From: Marinicella sediminis
GTDB lineage: Bacteria; Pseudomonadota; Gammaproteobacteria; Xanthomonadales; Marinicellaceae
Reading direction: 5' to 3'
Assembly (NCBI RefSeq): GCF_002000055.1
Contig: NZ_MVBD01000005.1
Location: 124,001-188,000, forward strand
DNA length: 64,000 bases
The translations under genes were made by a program, and so were the position numbers. The notes beneath the pieces are model-generated. The model worked only from the letters and a program-made list of their open reading frames with translations. It searched no databases and had not been told where the DNA came from. Positions 45,369-53,108 of the stretch are shown in pieces. The first letter of the stretch is position 1, and every line of letters begins with the position of its first letter.

Positions 45369-47252
45369 ATGACAAAAACATATCAATCATCTGACATTGA
45401 AGTACTTTCCGGCCTGGATCCGGTAAAACGCCGGCCGGGGATGTATACCGAAACTTCAAGGCCCAATCATCTGATTCAGGAAGTGGTCGACAATTCAGTC
45501 GATGAAGCCCTGGAAGGTCATGCGGGTAAAATTTCGGTTACTTTACACAAAGATGGCAGCATTGAAGTCGCTGATGACGGTCGCGGAATGCCAGTGGATG
45601 TCCATGAAAAACATGGTGTATCCGGTGTTGAGCTGATCCTTTCAAAGCTGCATGCCGGTGGCAAGTTTTCCAACAAAAATTACACTTTTTCTGGTGGCCT
45701 TCATGGGGTTGGGGTCTCAGTGGTTAATGCCTTGAGTGAACGACTGGATGTATGGATCAAACGGGATGGCAAAGAGCATCACATTGCTTTTGAGCACGGC
45801 CTGAAAGTGTCAGAGCTCAAAGTGGTGGGTCAGGTGGGTCAAAGAAATACCGGAACCCGGGTTCAGTTTACCCCGGCTGCTGAATACTTTGATACCACCA
45901 AAGTAGGTGTGAGAAAGCTGAAGCACCTGCTGAAAGCCAAAGCCGTGTTGTGTTCTGGTCTACAGGTCCATTTTAAAAATCTGCTGGATGACAGCGAAGA
46001 AAGTTGGCAGTATCAGGATGGTTTGACTGAATACTTACTGGATGCCATCGAGGCAGAGGAGTTGATCCCTGCCGAAGGTTTTGTGGGTGAACACAAGGAT
46101 GATGAGTTCAATGTCGACTGGGCACTTACCTGGATTCCGCAAGGCGAACTGATCACTGAAAGTTACGTTAATTTAATTCCCACCGCACAGGGTGGTACAC
46201 ACGTTAATGGCTTGCGCACGGGCCTGACCGAGGCCATCAGGGATTTTGCCGAGAGCCATAACCTGTTGCCACGTGGGCTAAAGCTTTCTCCGGACGATGT
46301 TTGGGACCGGGTCAGTTACGTGTTGTCAGCCAAGATGAAAGACCCCCAGTTTTCCGGCCAAACCAAAGAACGATTGTCATCCAGGTCAATCGCTTCTTAT
46401 GTAGCCAATACGGTCAAAGACGCACTGATTCTGTGGATGAATCAAAATGTAGATACGGGTGAAAAAATCGCCATGCTGGCGATTCAGCATGCTCAGAACC
46501 GCATGCGCAAAGCCAAGCAAGTGGTGCGGAAAAAAGTCACAGCAGGCCCTGCGCTTCCGGGAAAATTGGCAGATTGCAGTTCTCAGGACCCCATGCAGGG
46601 TGAGTTGTTTCTGGTTGAGGGTGACTCAGCTGGGGGTTCAGCAAAGCAGGCGAGGGATCGGGAGTTTCAGGCCATCATGCCATTGCGGGGAAAAATCCTC
46701 AATTCTTGGGAGGTGGAGTCTACTCAGGTTATGGCTTCTCAGGAAGTTCACGACTTGGCAGTCGCCATGGGGGTCGATCCGGGCAGTACAGATTTATCAG
46801 GGCTGCGTTATGGTAAAATCATCATTCTGGCTGATGCCGATTCAGACGGTTTGCACATTGCAACTTTGTTATGTGCCTTGTTTTTGCGACATTTTGAACC
46901 AGCTGTAAGAGCCGGGCACATATTCGTGGCTATGCCACCCTTGTACCGGGTTGATGTCGGCAAACAAAAATTTTATGCAGTGGACGCCAGCGAGCGAGAT
47001 CAGATATTGCATCGCATAGAACAAGATAAAATCAAAGGAAAAGTCAGCGTCACCCGTTTCAAAGGGTTGGGTGAAATGAATCCATCACAATTGCGCGAAA
47101 GTGCCATTGCGCCTGACACCAGACGGTTGATTCAATTGAGTGTTGAAGCCGGGGATAATACCCATAAAATCATGGATATGCTGCTGGCCAAAAAACGGGC
47201 TTCAGAACGAAAATCCTGGCTCCAGGAGAAAGGCGATCTGGCGGTTTTGTGA
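45369..47252 (+). CDS. parE: DNA topoisomerase IV subunit B (ParE)
   Basis: ATPase subunit of topoisomerase IV, which decatenates chromosomes. 627 residues. GHKL ATPase: VVDNSVDEALEG (about 36-47), VADDGRGMPV, and GGLHGVGVSVVNALS. Transducer with the QTKERLSS motif. Toprim: FLVEGDSAGGSAKQARDREFQ (about 413-433), ILADADSDGLHI (about 484). C-terminal RFKGLGEMNPSQL. The length and RDREFQA sequence support ParE over GyrB, which is longer. It is nine bases after the thioredoxin-like gene with no terminator in between, so it may be read from the SUF unit as well as any own promoter. Confidence 0.94.
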   Translation: MTKTYQSSDIEVLSGLDPVKRRPGMYTETSRPNHLIQEVVDNSVDEALEGHAGKISVTLHKDGSIEVADDGRGMPVDVHEKHGVSGVELILSKLHAGGKFSNKNYTFSGGLHGVGVSVVNALSERLDVWIKRDGKEHHIAFEHGLKVSELKVVGQVGQRNTGTRVQFTPAAEYFDTTKVGVRKLKHLLKAKAVLCSGLQVHFKNLLDDSEESWQYQDGLTEYLLDAIEAEELIPAEGFVGEHKDDEFNVDWALTWIPQGELITESYVNLIPTAQGGTHVNGLRTGLTEAIRDFAESHNLLPRGLKLSPDDVWDRVSYVLSAKMKDPQFSGQTKERLSSRSIASYVANTVKDALILWMNQNVDTGEKIAMLAIQHAQNRMRKAKQVVRKKVTAGPALPGKLADCSSQDPMQGELFLVEGDSAGGSAKQARDREFQAIMPLRGKILNSWEVESTQVMASQEVHDLAVAMGVDPGSTDLSGLRYGKIIILADADSDGLHIATLLCALFLRHFEPAVRAGHIFVAMPPLYRVDVGKQKFYAVDASERDQILHRIEQDKIKGKVSVTRFKGLGEMNPSQLRESAIAPDTRRLIQLSVEAGDNTHKIMDMLLAKKRASERKSWLQEKGDLAVL

Positions 47253-47442
47253 CCTTCAAATGATTTGTACTTATTGGGCAGTCATGCTATTCTCTTTACT
47301 GAACAATGAGTCTGTCTGTGCGTATGGATGATATGAAGTGCCAATAAGAGCACTTTTTTGTTGCCTTTGTTTTGATTGATTCTGCCGATTGAGCAGGTGA
47401 ATCATGTGGACAGTTTGGTCTTAATTTGGGATCGGATACAGC

Positions 47443-49626
47443 TTGTCATATCAGGAATTAACATCTAAAAAAGAATCGTTAACCGCCACCATCACCATTT
47501 CATTGATGTTGTTTTTGGCTGCGTTGTTCATTGCCTATTATGTGCATCAGTCACAACAGGCTGTTCTCAGTCAGATTTTAAAAAGTCAGGCAGACAGCAC
47601 TCAGGACAAATTGCTTAAAAACACCCAGGACCTGATGGCAGACCTTAATGGCATGGCCAAACGGTGGCAAAACAATCAGGGCACATCAGAAGCCAATTGG
47701 CGGGCAGATGCCCAGGATTTCATCAACCGGGCCAAAGGCGTAGACACCATTTGGTGGATTGATGAGGGGTTCAGAAACCGCTGGGTCGAGTCTCTACAGT
47801 ATGATCATTACCGACAGATCAACGAACTGCTGACAACTCAAAAGATGGTCGATCTACTGGTCCGGTCCAAAGAGGCTGGTGCCCCTGAGTTTACGCCTGC
47901 TTTTGATCTTGGTGAATATAAAGTGATTTACATCATTCAGCCGATTGGCAGCGGGTCATCTTTTGATGGTTTTCTGGCCATAGAAGTTCATATCGGGGAA
48001 TTCATAGATGATGTGCTCGGCGATCCTCTGAAGTCAGGTTTCTATACCAAAACTTATTCAAGTACCGATACAGTTTATTCCAATGGTCCTGAACTGGGAG
48101 CTTCTTCACATTTGGAATACTTTATGATGAACCTTGATTCCGACGAGGAAGGCTGGGTGTTTAAAGTGTATCCCACTGAAGCATCGCTGGATCTGATCAT
48201 CTCGCCATTGCCTTACTTCATTGCCATTGCCGGTACCATCATAGCGGCGTTGTTTATGCTCACCTTGATGTCCAAGTTGAAGGCCAACAACCAGTCTTTC
48301 GAATTGTCTCGGCAAATCAGTGAACGTGAAAAAGCCCAGTTTGAACTGGAGTATCTGGCCAACCACGATACCCTGACTCATTTGCCTAACCGTCATTACA
48401 TCACCAATTTCATCAAAAATAAGGTCAAGCAAGGAGCGATCAATGAGCAGCAATTCACCCTGTTGTTCATCGACCTGGATCATTTCAAAGACATCAATGA
48501 CACCCTGGGTCACGCAGTGGGCGATGAAATGCTGAAAAAATTACCGGTGCTGTTTAACCGGGTGTTCAGGCACGACGATGTGATTGCCCGTATGGGTGGT
48601 GATGAGTTTGTGGTCTACCTGCCTGGTAAACTCAGTGTCGATCATGTCACCAAGTTGGTAGAGCGGTTTCTTAAATCCCTGGAGTACCCGATTCGCATCG
48701 ATGAGCACCAAATTCGTCTGACTGGCAGTGTGGGTGTGGCTTTCTTTCCGCAACACGGTGAAAATGTCATCGAGTTATTGTCACATGCCGATGCCGCACT
48801 TTACCGGGCCAAAGCCATGGGCCGGAATACTTATGCGATCTATGATTCAACGCTTGAACAAAAAGCCAAAGATCGGGTTCAGCTGATTTCAAGGTTGCAT
48901 ACCGCCAATGACAATGATGAATTTGACATGTTTTTTCAACCCCGGTATCGCTTGTCTGATGGCAAACTCATCGGTGCCGAGGCATTGCTGCGCTGGCAGC
49001 CATCACCTTTTGAGTTGGTTGAGCCAGTTGAGTTCATTGATTTTCTGGAAGAGACCTCGCTGATCATCCCGGTGACCTGGCAAATGTTTGAACGAAGTTG
49101 TATTCAATTCAAACCTTTGTTGGAACGAAACAGCGAATTGTTTATGTCGTTCAACATTTCTGCCAAACAACTCGAACACCCTGAATTCATTACCAAACTG
49201 CAACAATTGTTGACGCTGACTGAGTTTCCCGCTGAACGACTGGAGCTGGAACTCACCGAGCAGACACTGATCCAGAATGTAGAGAACAGCAGACACATTC
49301 TCAGGCAATTGACTGCTCTGGGCATATCTGTGGCCATCGATGATTTTGGTACCGGCTACTCATCCTTGTCATACCTGAAAAACTTTCCGGTCAATGTGTT
49401 GAAAATCGATAAATCGTTCATTCATGACATAGATACTGATAAAGATGATTTTGAATTGGTGAAGACCATGATTACCATGGGACGTAACCTCAGAATCACC
49501 ACCGTTGCCGAAGGAATTGAAAATGAGGAGCAATTGAATTTGCTCAAGCAGGAATCATGCGATCAGGCACAAGGCTTCTATTACAATAAGCCCATGCCCT
49601 TTATCGATTTCAAAAAGCTGGTCTGA
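47443..49626 (+). CDS. Membrane sensor with GGDEF and EAL domains (c-di-GMP turnover)
   Basis: 727 residues from a TTG start at 47443 (GGGATCGGA upstream); the next ATG would fall inside the first transmembrane helix. Layout: TM helix about 17-35, a periplasmic sensing domain (about 36-250, with WWIDEGFRNRWVESL), TM helix about 250-272, GGDEF domain (GGDEF at 385-389, intact), EAL domain (EAL at 513-515) with LELTEQTLI, IDDFGTGYSSLSYLKN and VAEGIENEEQL. Both catalytic sites look intact, so the protein may make or degrade c-di-GMP. The 190 bases before it hold no clear element. Confidence 0.92.
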   Translation: MSYQELTSKKESLTATITISLMLFLAALFIAYYVHQSQQAVLSQILKSQADSTQDKLLKNTQDLMADLNGMAKRWQNNQGTSEANWRADAQDFINRAKGVDTIWWIDEGFRNRWVESLQYDHYRQINELLTTQKMVDLLVRSKEAGAPEFTPAFDLGEYKVIYIIQPIGSGSSFDGFLAIEVHIGEFIDDVLGDPLKSGFYTKTYSSTDTVYSNGPELGASSHLEYFMMNLDSDEEGWVFKVYPTEASLDLIISPLPYFIAIAGTIIAALFMLTLMSKLKANNQSFELSRQISEREKAQFELEYLANHDTLTHLPNRHYITNFIKNKVKQGAINEQQFTLLFIDLDHFKDINDTLGHAVGDEMLKKLPVLFNRVFRHDDVIARMGGDEFVVYLPGKLSVDHVTKLVERFLKSLEYPIRIDEHQIRLTGSVGVAFFPQHGENVIELLSHADAALYRAKAMGRNTYAIYDSTLEQKAKDRVQLISRLHTANDNDEFDMFFQPRYRLSDGKLIGAEALLRWQPSPFELVEPVEFIDFLEETSLIIPVTWQMFERSCIQFKPLLERNSELFMSFNISAKQLEHPEFITKLQQLLTLTEFPAERLELELTEQTLIQNVENSRHILRQLTALGISVAIDDFGTGYSSLSYLKNFPVNVLKIDKSFIHDIDTDKDDFELVKTMITMGRNLRITTVAEGIENEEQLNLLKQESCDQAQGFYYNKPMPFIDFKKLV

Positions 49627-49632
49627 GATTGG

Positions 49633-50682
49633 TCAGCCAGTTGATTGCTGGTTTACCCTGAATTGATGAGCTTCGATGGCAGCAATCAACCCTTTGGTAT
49701 CCCGTTCTCTGGTGGCATGTGAAAATACCAGTCTGATGACGTCATTGTGTCCGGGCCAGACGTGAAATTCAAAACCTTGTTGCTTGAGTTGTTCAATCAA
49801 TACCACAGGAAGCCGGCAAAACACTTCATTGGCTTCTACCGGGTGTAAGCACTCAACCAGTTGACTGGTTTCCTGGGTAAATAAGCGGGCCTGTTGGTTG
49901 GCTTTTTTGGCCAGTTTTAACCACAGGTCGTCTTCCAGGTAACGAACCAGTTGCGCACTGATGAAGCGCATCTTGCTGATCAAATGACCAGACCGTTTGC
50001 GCAGGCGTTTGATTTCCCTGATGTACGCGGTGTTGAAGATCAGCAAAGCCTCTGCCATCATGGCCCCGTTTTTTGTGGCTCCAAATGACAACATATCAAT
50101 ACCACTTTGCCATGTCATCTCTGCTGGTGAACAATCCAGAGTGACCAGGGCATTGGCAAACCGTGCACCATCCATGTGTAAAGCCAGGCCATATTTTTCT
50201 TTGATTGCTTTGAGTCTTTTGAGTTCTTGCAGGGTGTAAACGGTACCGCTTTCTGTGCATTGTGTGATGCTGATGGTGCAGGGCAAGGATTCATGTTCAC
50301 CATGTACGCCGGTACCTGCCAAAAACTCATCAAGGTTATCCAGGTCTATTTTCCCGTGCTCACCAGGCATTGGTATCAGCTTGGCACCTCCGGTAAAGAA
50401 TTCCGGTGCGCCACATTCGTCGCGATTCAAATGTGCATCTTCATGACACAATATGGCTCCATAGGGAGGGCAACTGAGGGTCATGGCAATGGAGTTGGCG
50501 GCGGTGCCGGTGGCCAATGGCAGTACTTCACACCAGGTTTCGAACAAGGCCTGACACTGTTCGGTGAACTGTTCGCTGTAGCGGTCATAGCCATAGGATT
50601 CTTCACTGCCCTGATTGGCATCAATGATGGCCTGTAAAATGTGTTGATCAATGGGTGCTTCGTTGTCGCTTCTGAAATTCAT
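49633..50682 (-). CDS. Threonine aldolase / beta-eliminating lyase family PLP enzyme
   Basis: 349 residues from the ATG at 50682, four bases after the stop of the CARF-nuclease gene; an upstream in-frame TTG at 50700 would overlap it. Family features: NFRSDNEAPIDQHILQAI (opening), GYDRYSEQF, LATGTAANSIAMTLSCPPYGAILC, HMDGARFANALVTLDCSP (about 192-209), and the PLP-lysine segment MLSFGATKNGAMMAEALL (K at about 228). These suit a low-specificity L-threonine aldolase that splits threonine or allo-threonine to glycine and acetaldehyde. Converges with the GGDEF-EAL gene. Confidence 0.9.
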   Translation of the reverse strand: MNFRSDNEAPIDQHILQAIIDANQGSEESYGYDRYSEQFTEQCQALFETWCEVLPLATGTAANSIAMTLSCPPYGAILCHEDAHLNRDECGAPEFFTGGAKLIPMPGEHGKIDLDNLDEFLAGTGVHGEHESLPCTISITQCTESGTVYTLQELKRLKAIKEKYGLALHMDGARFANALVTLDCSPAEMTWQSGIDMLSFGATKNGAMMAEALLIFNTAYIREIKRLRKRSGHLISKMRFISAQLVRYLEDDLWLKLAKKANQQARLFTQETSQLVECLHPVEANEVFCRLPVVLIEQLKQQGFEFHVWPGHNDVIRLVFSHATRERDTKGLIAAIEAHQFRVNQQSTG

Positions 50683-50686
50683 GGGT

Positions 50687-51808
50687 TTATGGGTTGTCAA
50701 AAAAATGATAGAGGTGTCTGTCCAGTTGCTTCAATTGCATGTGAGAACAACAATAAATACCCAGGTCTTTGGCTCTGGACAGCAGGTATTTGTTCAATGG
50801 CTGATAACTGATCAGCATGGCCCTGCCGGAAAGGCCTCCAGTGATCGATTTGATGGTGTCTAACCGGTAAATGGCTGAACTCGCAGATGTGGTTTCAGCT
50901 TTGCTTTTGGAAAATCTTCGGGTTTTACATTCAATGATGTGTAAACGGTTGTGGCTCATGGCCACGACATCCAGTTCGTTTTTTACCCTGCCGTTGTGGC
51001 GTACGATTTGCAGACCTCGCGCAATATCGGTGATGTGAGATCGTTTGCCGCGAATGCCATAGAGCAGGGCAAAGACGTGGTTCTCCAGCCACCCACCGTT
51101 GCAGTAGAACCGCGCGTTGTCATCATTGAATTTCAATTTACGCCCCCGCAAAGTCAGCTTGCCGGCATCACGAAAATGTTCCAGCAAGTGGGCCAGTTTA
51201 TGTTTCTTCATTTCCTGGTTGCTGAGTTCGTAACTGTGGCTGTTATTGGCCATCATGGCCATGTAATTAAGGGAGCCTATGGCCTGGTCGTATTCGCCAA
51301 TGTGATCAATGATCCATTGTGTCAATTGCCTCGAAGCAGCTGGTTCCGGTGTTGAATGACCCTGTTCCAGTACCATGGTGTTGAATGATTTGAGGCATTC
51401 ATGAATTTTGAGCTGATGATCAAGGTGTATGTCACTGTTGGTGCTTCGGGTATTCAGCCAGTGCAGTTCATCGGTGAATTTATCTACCAAAAAGACCGGA
51501 TAACCATAATTGGAGAATTGTTCAAATCCAAGCAGGTTTAGTTTTTGATAACCACTGGATGCGTTAAACACCAATTCGCTGGATTGGTACTGTTCGATGA
51601 TACTCGCAAATTGTTCACGGACCAATTGGGTGTCAAAAGTGACCTCTTGCACCTCGCATTGCATGCCTCTGGATTGAATCACTGACCTGATGCCGGCGAT
51701 TTCGTCCTCAGAACGGTGCAATAAAATGATTTTTTCTGCTTTCAAAGTCAGTGCTGCACTGAGGATGCCGGCGTGTTTGGGGTGATAAATAGCCAAATGA
51801 ATTCTCAT
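50687..51808 (-). CDS. Orphan CARF-domain nuclease (VC1899/Card1-type, DUF1887)
   Basis: 373 residues. N-terminal CARF-like Rossmann domain (about 1-150): MRIHLAIYHPKHAGILSAAL and ELVFNASSGYQKLNLLGFEQF (78-98), the latter in the place of the ligand-binding N-x-T-G-G-T-K motif of CARF proteins. A helical/winged linker follows (about 155-230). The C-terminal PD-(D/E)xK nuclease domain has E242 (NGGWLENH), D280 (KNELDVVAM) and E293-x-K295 (LHIIECKT), then GGLSGRAMLISYQPL. The pattern is that of VC1899 of Vibrio and Card1 of type III CRISPR, which cut DNA/RNA when cyclic oligoadenylate binds. No CRISPR or cas gene is in the window. Start could be 51817 instead; MRIHL aligns with VC1899. Confidence 0.9.
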   Translation of the reverse strand: MRIHLAIYHPKHAGILSAALTLKAEKIILLHRSEDEIAGIRSVIQSRGMQCEVQEVTFDTQLVREQFASIIEQYQSSELVFNASSGYQKLNLLGFEQFSNYGYPVFLVDKFTDELHWLNTRSTNSDIHLDHQLKIHECLKSFNTMVLEQGHSTPEPAASRQLTQWIIDHIGEYDQAIGSLNYMAMMANNSHSYELSNQEMKKHKLAHLLEHFRDAGKLTLRGRKLKFNDDNARFYCNGGWLENHVFALLYGIRGKRSHITDIARGLQIVRHNGRVKNELDVVAMSHNRLHIIECKTRRFSKSKAETTSASSAIYRLDTIKSITGGLSGRAMLISYQPLNKYLLSRAKDLGIYCCSHMQLKQLDRHLYHFFDNP

Positions 51809-51885
51809 GACAGTCATTATATGAAAAAACCGAGTGGTGTTTGTCAGCTTTTTAAGCTAAAATTCGCTTTCAATTCGATAACAGT

Positions 51886-51913
51886 AAAAAGTTGGTTAGC
51901 CCCAACTTTTTTT
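51886..51913 (+). terminator. Terminator hairpin in the carA leader (candidate attenuator)
   Basis: AAAAAGTTGG (51886-51895), a 6-base loop and CCAACTTTTT (51902-51911) continue into TT. It lies in a region where transcription diverges, so no upstream plus-strand gene needs terminating: it can only act on carA leader RNA. A -10-like TAAAAT lies at 51858-51863 and a small hairpin AGCTT-TTT-AAGCT at 51846-51858. Position suggests transcription attenuation of carAB. Confidence 0.6.
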
Positions 51914-51935
51914 ACGCCCCCAAGAGTTGAGCAAA

Positions 51936-53108
51936 GTGTCAAAATTAAAGCAAATTTTATTCCCCCCGAATGATCATAAACCGGCAGTTCTGGTGTTGTC
52001 TGATGGCAGCGTTTTCCAGGGTGTTTCTGTAGGTGTAGATGGTTGTGCCGTGGCAGAAGTGGTGTTCAATACCGCGATCACCGGATATCAGGAAATTCTT
52101 TCAGATCCGTCATATGCAGAACAGATGGTCACCCTGACTTATCCGCACATTGGTAATACCGGAGCCACAGCGGTTGATGATGAGTCTGTACAGGTATTTG
52201 CCAAAGGGCTGATCATCAGAGATTGTCCCGCCACCGACAGTAACTGGCGCAGTGAACAGTCATTGCGGGACTACCTGCAACAGCACCAGGTGGTTGCCAT
52301 CAGCGACATCGATACCCGTGCGCTGACCAATCAGTTACGAGAACAAGGTTCATTGTCTGGTTGTATCATGGCTGGCGACATTGATGTTGACCAGGCATTG
52401 GCCAAAGCCAAAGCATTTCCAGGATTGCAGGGCATGGATCTGGCCAAAGTGGTCAGTTGTGATCAGCCGCATACCTGGAGTGAGGGTACCTATGACCTCA
52501 ACTCTCAACAGTTCAGGTCATCAGGCGTTCAGAACCATCGGGTGGTCAGTTATGATTTTGGGGTCAAGCGGAATATTTTACGCATCCTCCACGATTTGGG
52601 ATGTGAGGTTACTGTGGTACCTGCACAAACGCCCGCAGAAGAAGTCTTGGCCATGAAGCCAGATGGTATCTTCCTGTCTAATGGCCCGGGAGATCCAGCG
52701 GCCTGTGACTATGCGGTTGCTGCATGTCAACAATTCCTGGAGGCCGGCATTCCCTTGTTTGGTATTTGTTTGGGTCATCAGATCATGGCATTGGCCATGG
52801 GTGCGGGTACCATGAAAATGAAATTCGGTCATCATGGCGCGAATCACCCGGTGGAACACGTGACAGAAAAGACCGTGATGATCACCTCACAGAATCATAA
52901 TTTTGCAGTGGCCGATGAACAGCTGCCTGAACTACTAGAAGTCACTCACCGGTCTTTATTTGATGGCAGTATTCAGGGCATCAGACACACCCAAAAGCCG
53001 GCTTATGGATTTCAGGGGCACCCTGAAGCCAGTCCGGGACCTCATGAAGCCAAACGAATATTTGAACCATTCATCGCAGCCATGCAACAGGAGAAGGCCA
53101 ATGGGTAA
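51936..53108 (+). CDS. carA: Carbamoyl-phosphate synthase small (glutaminase) subunit
   Basis: Hydrolyses glutamine and passes ammonia to CarB; supplies arginine and pyrimidine synthesis. 390 residues from the GTG at 51936; an upstream TTG at 51927 is possible. Landmarks: [49 protein letters not shown], the nucleophile Cys in [16 protein letters not shown] (about 269-284), and [15 protein letters not shown] with catalytic His/Glu. The stop overlaps carB by eight bases. Confidence 0.97.
   Translation: MSKLKQILFPPNDHKPAVLVLSDGSVFQGVSVGVDGCAVAEVVFNTAITGYQEILSDPSYAEQMVTLTYPHIGNTGATAVDDESVQVFAKGLIIRDCPATDSNWRSEQSLRDYLQQHQVVAISDIDTRALTNQLREQGSLSGCIMAGDIDVDQALAKAKAFPGLQGMDLAKVVSCDQPHTWSEGTYDLNSQQFRSSGVQNHRVVSYDFGVKRNILRILHDLGCEVTVVPAQTPAEEVLAMKPDGIFLSNGPGDPAACDYAVAACQQFLEAGIPLFGICLGHQIMALAMGAGTMKMKFGHHGANHPVEHVTEKTVMITSQNHNFAVADEQLPELLEVTHRSLFDGSIQGIRHTQKPAYGFQGHPEASPGPHEAKRIFEPFIAAMQQEKANG

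Noticed and set aside
5496-51935. Genomic island or prophage between dapB and carA
   Set aside because: No integrase, transposase, phage structural genes or tRNA border; the segment carries essential genes such as parE and its composition looks like the flanks.
51821-51973. Leader peptide gene for carA
   Set aside because: The frame exists, but there is no ribosome-binding site and the best -10 element is downstream of its ATG; kept only as a remark under the attenuator finding.
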